Assembly (NCBI RefSeq): GCF_029945685.1
Contig: NZ_JAQSDA010000012.1
Span: 1-64,000, forward strand
DNA from: Polaromonas sp.
GTDB taxonomy: Bacteria; Pseudomonadota; Gammaproteobacteria; Burkholderiales; Burkholderiaceae_C
DNA: 64,000 nucleotides
Reading direction: 5' to 3'
Shown: positions 1 to 8,651 of the stretch, piece after piece
How positions within the stretch are numbered: the stretch's first letter is position 1
Layout: every line of letters starts with the position of its first letter
Made by a program: the position numbers and the translations under genes
The notes under the pieces: model-generated
The model's database searches: none
What the model was told of the DNA's origin: nothing
The model's input: the letters and a program-made list of their open reading frames with translations, nothing else

Positions 1-2
1 GT

Positions 3-830
3 GAAATCCGGGATTCGCTGGAGAAGCTGCGCAGCCTGCCCTTTGTAACCGAGCGGGGCCAGCGATTGGTGCTGTCTGATGTGGCTGACGTCCGCATCAC
101 GGATGGCCCGCCCATGCTGCGCAGCGAGAACGCGCGCCTGTCGGGTTGGGTGTATGTCGATATTCGCGGCCGCGACTTGCGCTCGGCCGTGCAGGAGATG
201 CAAAAAACCGTCAACGAGAAGGTCAAGTTGCCGCCCGGCTATTCCGTTTCCTGGTCGGGACAGTTTGAGTTCCTGGAGCGGGCAACAGCCCGCCTCCAGG
301 TGGTCGTTCCTTTCACGCTGTTGATCATCTTTGTACTCCTCTACCTGACCTTCAGGCGCTTTGACGATGCCTTCCTGATCATGGCCACCCTGCCCTTCGC
401 GCTGATAGGCGGCATCTGGCTGCTTTATCTCCTGGACTACAACCTGTCCGTGGCTGGTGCGGTGGGTTTTATCGCACTGGCGGGCGTCTCGGCGGAGTTC
501 GGCGTCATCATGCTGCTCTACCTGAAACAGGCCTGGGACAGGCGCATCGCAGAAGGGAGGACTTCCACCAGAGACCTGGTCGAAGCGATCCAAGAAGGTG
601 CAGTGCTCAGGGTGCGGCCCAAGGCCATGACCGTGGCGGTGATTCTGGGCGGCCTGTTTCCGATCATGTGGGGAACTGGCACGGGCTCCGAGGTCATGCA
701 GCGCATCGCCGCACCCATGGTGGGCGGCATGATCACCGCCCCGCTGCTGTCCATGTTCGTGTTGCCCGCCGCGTACCTGCTGATCCGGCGCAGGCGCTGC
801 ACGACCGAACGCCGGCCGGCTGCCGGGTAA
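3..830 (+). CDS. CusA/CzcA-family heavy-metal RND efflux pump, C-terminal part (5' truncated by window edge)
   Basis: This is the last ~275 codons of an inner-membrane RND transporter of the heavy-metal efflux type; full members are about 1,040 residues. The reading frame is open from the first complete codon at base 3, so the start lies outside the window. A periplasmic stretch ([15 protein letters not shown], the conserved family segment before TM8) is followed by hydrophobic helices, including FVLLYLTF and the segment with [20 protein letters not shown], and by [20 protein letters not shown], which is typical of CusA/CzcA. Such pumps export Cu(I)/Ag(I) or Co/Zn/Cd through a tripartite complex. 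The metal cannot be fixed from this fragment. A copper ATPase cluster lies 27 kb downstream, but it is not contiguous. Confidence 0.9.
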   Translation, partial: EIRDSLEKLRSLPFVTERGQRLVLSDVADVRITDGPPMLRSENARLSGWVYVDIRGRDLRSAVQEMQKTVNEKVKLPPGYSVSWSGQFEFLERATARLQVVVPFTLLIIFVLLYLTFRRFDDAFLIMATLPFALIGGIWLLYLLDYNLSVAGAVGFIALAGVSAEFGVIMLLYLKQAWDRRIAEGRTSTRDLVEAIQEGAVLRVRPKAMTVAVILGGLFPIMWGTGTGSEVMQRIAAPMVGGMITAPLLSMFVLPAAYLLIRRRRCTTERRPAAG

Positions 831-962
831 GGGCCGCTTGCCGCAGAGCAAGCCGGCAATGCGTTTGATCTAACGCAAGCGGCGCGGCATCCAATGCCAT
901 GAGGCTGCGGCGTGCGGATCAGCGCGGCCGGTTTTGCGCTACGCTGACAGGATCAACCTGCC

Positions 963-3674
963 ATGCCCATGACTGCCAAGACCCCCTCCTCACACAGCGG
1001 GCCTGCGCCCGCTCCGCCACTGTGGCATGCCTTGCCGGCCGGCGAGGTGCTCAACCAGCTGGTCTGCGACCCCGCCTTGGGGCTCAGTGCCGCAGAAGTG
1101 GACAAGCGCCGCGCTCGCGAGGGCGCCAACGCCCTGCCCGAGGCGCAGCGCCGCTCGCTGCTGGCCGTGTTCGCGCGCCAGTTCAAAAGCCCGCTGATCT
1201 ACATCCTGTTTGCCGCCGCGGTGCTGGCGGTTGCCATGGCGCACTACGGCGACGCGGTGGTCATCCTGGCAGTGGTGCTGGTCAACGCCATGGTCGGCAC
1301 CTTCCAGGAGGGCCGGGCAGAACGTTCGATGGCCTCACTGCGCCGGCTGGCAGCGCTGCGGGTGCGGGTGCTGCGCGACGGGCAGGAGGCCATGATCGAA
1401 GCGCGCGAGTTGGTCCCCGGCGACGTTCTGCTGCTGGCGGCCGGCGACGCAATCGGCGCCGATGCTCGCCTGATCGAGGAGGCCCAGTTGCAGGTCGCCG
1501 AGGCCGCCCTGACCGGCGAGTCGGTGCCGGTCAGCAAGAAGGTCGCGCGGTTGTCGGAGGCCACCGGTCTGGCGGACCGCCACAACATGCTGTTCTCCGG
1601 TACCTATGCGACAGCCGGCCGCGCGCGCGCGGTGGTCGTCGCCATCGGCAGCCACACCGAAGTCGGCCGCATCGCCGGGCTGACTGAAGCCGCTGCCGAC
1701 CCGACAACGCCGCTGGAACAACGCATCGAACAGTTCGGCCGCTGGCTGGTGGTCGCCGCGCTGGTGCTTTTTGTCGCGGTGGTCGCGCTCGGGATGTTCC
1801 GGGACCTGCCGCTGGCCGATGTGCTGATGGTGGCCATCAGCCAGATGGTGTCCATGGTGCCCGAAGGTCTGCCGGTGGCCATGACCATCGCGCTGGCCGT
1901 CGGCATGCAGCGCATGGCGGGGCGCGGCGCCATCATCCGCCGCCTGTCGGCTGTCGAGACCCTGGGCTCGACCACCGTGATCTGCACCGACAAGACCGGC
2001 ACCCTGACGCGTAACGAAATGACGGTCAGCGCGCTGTGGCTGCCAGGCGGGCTGGAAGTTTCCGTCAGCGGCACGGGCTACTCGCCCGAGGGTGAGTTGA
2101 GTTCCCATGACGCGGCCCTGCTGCCGCTGCTGCAGGCAGCCGCGCTGTGCAACGACGCGCAGCTGCTGCCGCCCGAGGAAGCGCGTACGCAATGGTCGGT
2201 GCTGGGCGACCCGACAGAAGGCGCGCTCAAGGTGCTGGCCGCCAAGGCAGGTATCGCTCTGGAACAACTTGCCCGGGAGGCTCCGCGCGAGGCCGAACTG
2301 CCCTTCGACGCGGATACCAAAATGATGGCCACGCGCCACCGCTTTGCCGGCGCGCCGCGCCGTGTGTTCATCAAGGGGGCGCCTGAAGTGTTGCTGCACC
2401 TGTGCGCAGCCGACGGAACGGCCGTGCTCCACGCTGCGCGTGCGGCCGCCGACGCCATGGCGGCGCGGGCGCTGCGGGTGCTGGCTTTTGCCATGGTCGA
2501 CGACGACGTGCTGGACCCCGAGGCCGGCTTCGACGTGCTGGCGGGTCGTGCCCGCCTGCTCGGGCTGGCCGGTCAGATCGACCCGCCGCGCGAGGAGGTC
2601 AAGACCGCCGTCGCCGAATGCCGCGCGGCCGGCATCCGGCCCGTCATGGTCACCGGCGACCACAAACTCACCGGGCTGGCGATTGCCCGCGAACTCGGCA
2701 TTGCGCGTGAGGGGGACCGGGCCGTGGACGGCACCGAACTCGAACACATGAACGAGGCGGACCTGCGTGACGGACTGGACCATATCTCGGTTTTTGCACG
2801 TGTGCATCCGGCGCAAAAGCTGCGCATCGTCGAGGCCCTGCAAGCACACGGCGAAGTGGTGGCCATGACCGGTGACGGCGTCAACGACGCACCCGCGCTG
2901 GCGCGCGCCGATGTCGGTGTGGCCATGGGCATCACCGGCACCGAAGTGGCTAAAAGCGCGGCCAAGATCATCATCACCGACGACAACTTCGCCAGCATCG
3001 TCGCGGCGGTTGAGCAAGGGCGTGTGGTTTACGGCAACCTGAAAAAAGTCATCCTCTACCTGTTCGCCACCTCGATCGACGAGGTCGTGGTGCTGCTGCT
3101 GGCCCTGCTGGCCGGTTACCCGCTGCCGCTGGCAGCTGTGCAGATTCTCTGGATCAACATCGTGACCGAGGGCACACTGACCGTGAACCTGGTGATGGAC
3201 CCGGCTGACGGTGACGAGATGAAACGCACGCCCGTGCCGCGCAACGACCGGCTGGTGGACCGCACCATGCTGGGCCGGGTGCTGCTGATGTCGGCCACGG
3301 CCGTGCTGGTCACTTTCGGCTGGTTTGTCTGGCGCCTCGAGCAGGGCTTGCCGATGGACCTGGTACGTACCGAAACCTTCACCGTGCTGGCCATGTGCCA
3401 GTGGTTCAACGTGCTCAACTGCCAGTCGGCCACCCGATCGGCGTTGCGTCTGGGGCTGCTGAAAAACCCCTGGCTGCTGGGTGGTCTGGCCCTGAGCATC
3501 GCGCTGCAACTGCTGGTGCTGTATGCCCCGTTCATGAACACCCTGTTCTACACGGTGCCGCTGGCGCCGTCCGACCTGTTGCCGCTGTTGCTGCTGGCCA
3601 GCAGCGTGTTGTGGGGGGAAGAACTGCGCAAGCTCGTCGTGCGCCTTGGTCGGAAGCGGACGGCACAGACATGA
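963..3674 (+). CDS. Cation-transporting P-type ATPase, P2 (calcium-pump-like) class
   Basis: A 903-residue P-type ATPase. An N-terminal cation-ATPase domain precedes the actuator TGES motif and the PEGLP motif of M4. The phosphorylated aspartate is D343 in CTDKTGT. The hinge TGDGVNDAPAL and six C-terminal helices follow. M5 carries an acidic DEVV segment and M6 reads QILWINIVTEG. These positions match the E309 (PEGLP), E771 and N796/T799/D800 calcium ligands of SERCA, except that Asp800 is Glu here. This suggests Ca2+ or another hard cation rather than a heavy metal. The stop overlaps the start of the next gene by 4 nt (ATGA). That gene encodes a CaCA exchanger, so the pair is probably one operon for Ca2+ or Na+ extrusion. 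Substrate is inferred. Confidence 0.93.
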   Translation: MPMTAKTPSSHSGPAPAPPLWHALPAGEVLNQLVCDPALGLSAAEVDKRRAREGANALPEAQRRSLLAVFARQFKSPLIYILFAAAVLAVAMAHYGDAVVILAVVLVNAMVGTFQEGRAERSMASLRRLAALRVRVLRDGQEAMIEARELVPGDVLLLAAGDAIGADARLIEEAQLQVAEAALTGESVPVSKKVARLSEATGLADRHNMLFSGTYATAGRARAVVVAIGSHTEVGRIAGLTEAAADPTTPLEQRIEQFGRWLVVAALVLFVAVVALGMFRDLPLADVLMVAISQMVSMVPEGLPVAMTIALAVGMQRMAGRGAIIRRLSAVETLGSTTVICTDKTGTLTRNEMTVSALWLPGGLEVSVSGTGYSPEGELSSHDAALLPLLQAAALCNDAQLLPPEEARTQWSVLGDPTEGALKVLAAKAGIALEQLAREAPREAELPFDADTKMMATRHRFAGAPRRVFIKGAPEVLLHLCAADGTAVLHAARAAADAMAARALRVLAFAMVDDDVLDPEAGFDVLAGRARLLGLAGQIDPPREEVKTAVAECRAAGIRPVMVTGDHKLTGLAIARELGIAREGDRAVDGTELEHMNEADLRDGLDHISVFARVHPAQKLRIVEALQAHGEVVAMTGDGVNDAPALARADVGVAMGITGTEVAKSAAKIIITDDNFASIVAAVEQGRVVYGNLKKVILYLFATSIDEVVVLLLALLAGYPLPLAAVQILWINIVTEGTLTVNLVMDPADGDEMKRTPVPRNDRLVDRTMLGRVLLMSATAVLVTFGWFVWRLEQGLPMDLVRTETFTVLAMCQWFNVLNCQSATRSALRLGLLKNPWLLGGLALSIALQLLVLYAPFMNTLFYTVPLAPSDLLPLLLLASSVLWGEELRKLVVRLGRKRTAQT

Positions 3675-4678
3675 ACCTGATCGTGCTCGCCCTGCAGTTC
3701 CTGCTGTGTGCGGTGCTGATCGCCGGCTCAGGTTACGTGTTGTGCCAGAGTGCCGACCAGATCGCCAAGGCCACGGGGCTGACGGGCGGCTGGATGGGCC
3801 TGGCGCTGCTGGCCACGGTGACCTCGCTGCCCGAGCTGGCCTCGGGCATCAGCGCCGTCACGGTCATCAATGCACCCAACCTGGCCGTGGGCAACGCGCT
3901 CGGCGCCTGTGTGTTCAACCTCGTGTTCCTGGTGGTGATCGACGCGTTGCAGCCGCGCCAGCCGATCTACCGCCACGCCAGCGCGGCGCACCTGCTGTCC
4001 GCCGCCTTTGGCGTGGTGATGCTGGGTTTTGTCGCCATGAGCCTGCTGCTCCCCGCCACCACACCGGCCATGCTGCACCTGGGGCTGTACAGCCCGGTGC
4101 TGCTGGGGCTTTATCTGCTGGCGCTGCGCAGCGTCTTCGCACACGAGCAATCGCTTAGGCGGAAACCTGATCCCGATGCAGACACCGGGCCGCCACCGCA
4201 GTTGGGCCGTCAGTGGCGCCGCTTCGCGGCGGCCGCGCTGGTGGTGCTGGCGGCCGGCAGCTGGCTGCCCGCCATTGCCGACCAGCTGGCCCAGGCCATG
4301 GGCTGGAGCCGCAGTTTTGTCGGTACGCTCCTCATGGCGCTGGTCACCACGTTGCCCGAAATCGCGGTCACGCTGTCGGCCCTGCGCCTGCGCGCGCTCG
4401 ACATGGCCATCGGCAACCTGCTCGGCAGCAACCTGTTCAACGTGACCATTCTGGCGATCGACGACATCTTTTACACCCGCGGGCCGCTGCTCGCCGACGC
4501 CTCGCCCGTGCATGCGGGCACGGCGGTCGCCGCCGTGGTCATGAGCGGGCTGGTGATGATCGGGCTGGTGATGCGGCCACAGGGCCGGGTCTTGCGTTTC
4601 GCCAGCTGGGTCAGCGTCGGCCTGCTGGGGACCTACCTGCTCAATGCCGTACTGGTGTTCCTCCACGGCGATTCATGA
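3671..4678 (+). CDS. CaCA-family Na+(H+)/Ca2+ exchanger-like membrane protein
   Basis: A 335-residue integral membrane protein with about ten helices. It holds the two inverted alpha repeats that bind the ion. The first reads ATVTSLPELASGI...AVGNALGACVFNL (about residues 53-85). The second reads MALVTTLPEIAVTL...AIGNLLGSNLFNV (about 222-258). The conserved acidic Glu sits in both PEL/PEI motifs. The start is the ATG at 3671, which overlaps the ATPase stop in ATGA. A longer upstream reading exists but lies wholly inside the ATPase gene. Family members exchange Ca2+ for Na+ or H+ across the inner membrane. Coupling to the P2 ATPase suggests shared cation homeostasis. Confidence 0.9.
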   Translation: MNLIVLALQFLLCAVLIAGSGYVLCQSADQIAKATGLTGGWMGLALLATVTSLPELASGISAVTVINAPNLAVGNALGACVFNLVFLVVIDALQPRQPIYRHASAAHLLSAAFGVVMLGFVAMSLLLPATTPAMLHLGLYSPVLLGLYLLALRSVFAHEQSLRRKPDPDADTGPPPQLGRQWRRFAAAALVVLAAGSWLPAIADQLAQAMGWSRSFVGTLLMALVTTLPEIAVTLSALRLRALDMAIGNLLGSNLFNVTILAIDDIFYTRGPLLADASPVHAGTAVAAVVMSGLVMIGLVMRPQGRVLRFASWVSVGLLGTYLLNAVLVFLHGDS

Positions 4679-4679
4679 T

Positions 4680-4735
4680 GCTATTGATAATGTAGCTGTC
4701 GGCGCATGAAAGTATTGGGCTGCAGCCTGTTTTTA
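4680..4735 (+). repeat. GCTA-N9-TAGC interspersed repeat, intergenic copy
   Basis: It begins with the 17-mer GCTATTGATAATGTAGC and continues with a GC-rich tail (GTCGGCGC...GGGCTGCAG) and a T-rich end. It starts two bases after the exchanger stop codon. It is one of at least nine copies of this core in the window; see the findings. Confidence 0.75.
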
Positions 4736-4788
4736 TGCTGAGCAGCGCCCACCCGTCGATACTGGCGGCGCCATGTTAAGGTGCCGGC

Positions 4789-6105
4789 ATGAGCAAAACC
4801 ATACGCTACACCTTGCTGTCCCTTCGTGATCTGGTGGTCTCTGCCGGACCTTTTGTGGTGCTGGCGGTGACCTTGCTGATACTGGCTTACTGGTGGCTGG
4901 ACCCGAACCCGCCCAAACACGTGACACTGGCGACCGGTCCGGCGCAAAGCGCGTATGAAGAATTCGGCAAGCGTTATGCCGACATCCTGAAAAAAGACGG
5001 CATCACCGTTGATCTGCTGCCTTCGCAAGGCTCGGCCCACAACCTGCAACTGCTGCGCGAAGGCAAGGCCGACCTCGGTTTTGTGCAGGGCGGCACCAGC
5101 ACTTACGACGCGGAAGACGCCGAAGCCCTGACCTCCCTGGGCAGCCTGTTCGTCGAGCCACTGTGGCTTTTTTACCGCGAAGAAGGCGTACGACAAGCAG
5201 GAAAAAGCAAGGCCTTGAACTCGCTGGTTCAACTGCAGGGCCTGCGTATCAATCTGGGAACCGATGGCAGCGGCGTGCCCAGCCTGATGGGCAAGCTGCT
5301 CGAAAGCAACCGGATCGAGGCGACCAGCCTGACCATCACCACGCTGGATCAAACCCCTGCCACGGTGGCCTTCCTCGGCGGCGAGCTCGATGCCATTGTG
5401 TTTGCCTCGGCGCCCGAATCGTTGATGGTGCAGATGTTGCTGCAGACACCGGGCGTCAAGCTCATGAACTTCACGCAGAGCGAGGCGTATTCGAAGCGGT
5501 TTTCCTTCCTGAGCACGGCTCGCCTGCCGCGGGGCGTGGTGGACCTGGCGCGCAACATCCCGCCCGAAGATGTCAGTCTGGTGGCACCGACCACCTCACT
5601 GATCGCCCGCAGTACCACCCACCCGGCGCTGGTGCAGCTGTTTGCCCAGGCCGGCAACGTGATCCACGGGCCTGCCGGCTGGTTCAAGGACGCGCGCGAG
5701 TTTCCGAACCGCAACAACAGCGAACTGCCGATCTCCAAGGAAGCCGAGCGCACGATCAAGAACGACGCACCGCTGCTGCAGCGCTACCTGCCCTTCTGGG
5801 TCGCCAACCTCGTCGAGCGCATGTGGCTGGTGATGGGCGTGATCATTGCGATCATGCTGCCCCTGTCCCGGATCGTGCCGCCGCTGTACGAGTTCCGCGT
5901 GCGGTCGCGCATATTCAGGTGGTACGGCCAGTTGCGTGATATCGAGTTGCGCAGTGAGAACGAAGACAGCCAGACCCTGCTGCAGGCACTGGACGAACTG
6001 GAGGGCCGGGCAGAAAAGGTCACCGTGCCGCTGTCTTACACCGATGAGCTGTACGCGCTCAAAAGCAATATCCAGCTGGTGCGCAAGAAGCTGATGCGCA
6101 GCTGA
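4789..6105 (+). CDS. TAXI-family TRAP transporter solute-binding protein with C-terminal membrane anchor
   Basis: A 438-residue protein. An N-terminal hydrophobic segment (about residues 18-40) acts as an uncleaved anchor or signal. It is followed by a TAXI-type periplasmic receptor domain starting at LATGPAQSAYEEFG, with the family features SQGSAHNLQLL and KADLGFVQGG. A second membrane helix lies near residues 345-365 (MWLVMGVIIAIMLPLSRIVPPL), and a short charged cytoplasmic tail follows. This two-anchor layout is common in betaproteobacterial TAXI proteins encoded without an adjacent DctQM permease, as here. The ligand is unknown. It converges on dabA with a 17-nt gap. Confidence 0.85.
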   Translation: MSKTIRYTLLSLRDLVVSAGPFVVLAVTLLILAYWWLDPNPPKHVTLATGPAQSAYEEFGKRYADILKKDGITVDLLPSQGSAHNLQLLREGKADLGFVQGGTSTYDAEDAEALTSLGSLFVEPLWLFYREEGVRQAGKSKALNSLVQLQGLRINLGTDGSGVPSLMGKLLESNRIEATSLTITTLDQTPATVAFLGGELDAIVFASAPESLMVQMLLQTPGVKLMNFTQSEAYSKRFSFLSTARLPRGVVDLARNIPPEDVSLVAPTTSLIARSTTHPALVQLFAQAGNVIHGPAGWFKDAREFPNRNNSELPISKEAERTIKNDAPLLQRYLPFWVANLVERMWLVMGVIIAIMLPLSRIVPPLYEFRVRSRIFRWYGQLRDIELRSENEDSQTLLQALDELEGRAEKVTVPLSYTDELYALKSNIQLVRKKLMRS

Positions 6106-6122
6106 GCGTCTTTTCCCCGTCG

Positions 6123-8651
6123 TCAGGCCGCCACCCAGTGCCTGCCTCCACCGGCTGCCGGTTTGTACCGCGTGATCGAGACAGCCCTCCCCGCCACGTC
6201 GGCCTGCATCTGAAACAGATGCAGCCACTGGTTCTGCACCAGTTGCCTGACCACCGCGTGCCGGGCAATGATGCCGTCAATTGCGGCTTGCGGTGCTTCA
6301 ATGAACACGCTGAGCCGCAGCGGCGTATGCCGCCATTGGCTGCCGTCGTGCAGTGACTGCATGGGCAGGCCTGTGCGCAAGTCGCCGCCATTGCCTTCAA
6401 AGACGCCCAGCCTGCCGCCCACCACGTTGTGCAACACCTTGTCGCCGCTGCCGTACCTGGCATTGTCGACCACGCTGGCGTAGTACTGCATGTTGATCCA
6501 GTGGGTCACCACCATCGGCGCGGTCATGATGAGTTCCAGCACGCTCCCGGTGAGGTCCTGGGTGTGGTCGTAGTCATGCAGAAACGCCCGGCCCGCCAGG
6601 TTCAGATGCTGGCTGCGGGTACGGGGCGCGACGATGAAGGCGGCGTTGTTGGCCAGGCCCCATTCGGGCCGCACCTGGGCCCAGTCGTTGGCGCGGGACT
6701 GGACGGTTTTCTCAAGCCGGCCGGCTTCCGTCGCCAGGTGCGCCAGCCCCAGCGCAGGTGCCCGTTCTGCGCGCGCGCGCTGGCCTGCCAGGGTCAGGGT
6801 GAGCTTGAGTTGCTCCAGATCCGCAGCATGACTGGCGGGCAGCAAGTCGGTGTCATACAGCACCAGCTCGTCCGTCGTGGTGTTGTGCATGCCGCCCAGG
6901 AAGCAGGTGCTGTCGGGAATGAAAATGTTTCTTTCAAGCAGCGCAGTGCGCACCGCTCCGTCATTGAGCAGGGCCGCCAGGGCCCGTGCATTGACCTCCC
7001 CGGTCTGGCCACCACATGCGCCGCAGTCCAGCCCCGCGGCGTGGGGGTTGTTGGCCGTCTGGCTACCGTGGCCCGCCAGCAGGACGATGCGGGCGAAGTC
7101 TTTTGTCAGGCCCATCGCGCCCAGAATGCCGGCAGCCATGTCGCAGCGCGATTGCAGCTCCTCTTCTGGCGTGGCACCGGGGAGGTTTTGCAGGCGTGGC
7201 CGGCTGGTACGGATCTCCTCGCCGGACAAACCGGTTTGTTCTACCGGGTGCGGGGTGGCTCGGCTGGGCAAGCTGCTTTTCAGCAGCTTGCCCGCGTACC
7301 ACAGGCCGCAGGTTTCGACAAAACTGAAGCCGCTGCTGGCCGAGCTACGAAAGGTCTGCCAGGTGCTGCGCCACTGCAAACCCTGCTTGCGCCGCTGGCG
7401 GCGTTGCGCAATCACCTGACCGAGCGACTGCGAATCGGACGTGTCCCATTCGTCCGTCACGCAGCGGCTGGCGGCCAGCAGACCCGGCAGCTGCGGCCGC
7501 GTCATGGCTGTGCCCACGGGCGTGTACGCGATGAACAAACCAAAAAATCCGGCAAAGCCGCGCGTCTGGATGGTGGCGCTGCTGGCCTCCAGCGCGCGAC
7601 GAAAGACCTCGGAACGCACATCGATGCAGAAAATGGCCTGGACTGTCGGTGCCACCGGCACGGCAGGCGCGTTCTTCAAACCCTGGCACAGCGGCTGCTG
7701 GTACGCGCGCTCCACGGCATCCTGAAGCAGCCACTCCTGCCGGTTTTCATCCAATGAGGCTCCGGCCCTTTCGTGGCGGGCGCAAGCAGCTATCCATTCA
7801 GGAGCACTCCCCCGGGCTTCCAGGTCCTGGAACAGGAGCCATTCCCAGCCCAGCCGGATGGCCAGCAGCTCGACGATGTTGTCATCATCCGTCCGGCCCG
7901 GCACGGTGCCCAGGCGCGCCTGCCAGCGCTCGTAGGCGCACCATGAAGCCCAGCCATTGATGCTCATCAGGAGCGCGGTGTAGTAGTCGGCGCATTGTGC
8001 GGGTTTCAAGCCCAGGGCCCGGGTAGCGGCGGCAATCAGTGCGCGTGGCTCCTGCGGCAGACTGGCTGCTTTCCGGCCAAAGCCTGCGTAACCCATCAGC
8101 AGCGCGGTGCTGTGGTCACCGGCCAATTGCCTGGCCCAGCTGGCGTACAACCCCACCCGCTCCGGATTCCAGGCGGCCTGACTCACATCGAAATAGGCAG
8201 CGCAATGCTGGCTGATCTGATGTGTGACAAAGTCAACCCAGGCCATGGCGTGGCTCAAGTCGCGCCGGCTGTCCACCAGCGTGGTGACCAGCGGGTGTGC
8301 CTGCGAGCCCTTGCCTTCCCCCGTCAGGCTGTCCACCAGCGCATCGACGCTGCAGTCGGCATGAGCGGCACGGATGGCGTCCTGCAAATGCGCCCGCGTC
8401 AACCGCCCGGCCTGCCATTCCGACCGGTAAAAGGAACGCGGCATGAGCAGCGGCGTGCCCGAGAGCCGACCCAGCCGGCTGGCGGCTTCCGTGATGGGTT
8501 GCTCCACAAACCCCCAGTACGGGTTGACGGCAATGAACTGGTCCAGCGGCCAGGTGGGTGCAATACGCTGGCAGGCTTGCGTCACGCTGGCTTGAAGCTG
8601 CGCAACATCGGGCGCCTGCCCGACCTCATTTTTTTCAACGACGGTATTCAT
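6123..8651 (-). CDS. dabA: DabA: inorganic-carbon (DIC) transport subunit, beta-carbonic-anhydrase-like
   Basis: An 842-residue protein of the DUF2309/UPF0753 family. Zinc-site residues of DabA are visible: C342 and D344 in IFCIDVRSE, H528 in LAGHGSQT and C543 in LDCGACGG. They correspond to the Cys-Asp-His-Cys set known in Halothiobacillus DabA. The protein is peripheral and works with the membrane subunit encoded by the overlapping upstream gene. It is thought to convert CO2 to bicarbonate vectorially, driven by the proton or cation gradient. The 4-nt overlap with dabB implies translational coupling. No RuBisCO or carboxysome gene is in the window, so the physiological role (autotrophy or anaplerosis) is open. 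Confidence 0.95.
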   Translation of the reverse strand: MNTVVEKNEVGQAPDVAQLQASVTQACQRIAPTWPLDQFIAVNPYWGFVEQPITEAASRLGRLSGTPLLMPRSFYRSEWQAGRLTRAHLQDAIRAAHADCSVDALVDSLTGEGKGSQAHPLVTTLVDSRRDLSHAMAWVDFVTHQISQHCAAYFDVSQAAWNPERVGLYASWARQLAGDHSTALLMGYAGFGRKAASLPQEPRALIAAATRALGLKPAQCADYYTALLMSINGWASWCAYERWQARLGTVPGRTDDDNIVELLAIRLGWEWLLFQDLEARGSAPEWIAACARHERAGASLDENRQEWLLQDAVERAYQQPLCQGLKNAPAVPVAPTVQAIFCIDVRSEVFRRALEASSATIQTRGFAGFFGLFIAYTPVGTAMTRPQLPGLLAASRCVTDEWDTSDSQSLGQVIAQRRQRRKQGLQWRSTWQTFRSSASSGFSFVETCGLWYAGKLLKSSLPSRATPHPVEQTGLSGEEIRTSRPRLQNLPGATPEEELQSRCDMAAGILGAMGLTKDFARIVLLAGHGSQTANNPHAAGLDCGACGGQTGEVNARALAALLNDGAVRTALLERNIFIPDSTCFLGGMHNTTTDELVLYDTDLLPASHAADLEQLKLTLTLAGQRARAERAPALGLAHLATEAGRLEKTVQSRANDWAQVRPEWGLANNAAFIVAPRTRSQHLNLAGRAFLHDYDHTQDLTGSVLELIMTAPMVVTHWINMQYYASVVDNARYGSGDKVLHNVVGGRLGVFEGNGGDLRTGLPMQSLHDGSQWRHTPLRLSVFIEAPQAAIDGIIARHAVVRQLVQNQWLHLFQMQADVAGRAVSITRYKPAAGGGRHWVAA

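Noticed and set aside
1335..3509. A 724-codon open frame on the minus strand inside the P-type ATPase gene
   Set aside because: Its translation is low in hydrophobic order and rich in Gln, His, Gly and Arg, typical of the shadow of a GC-rich gene. The plus-strand ATPase has all family motifs.
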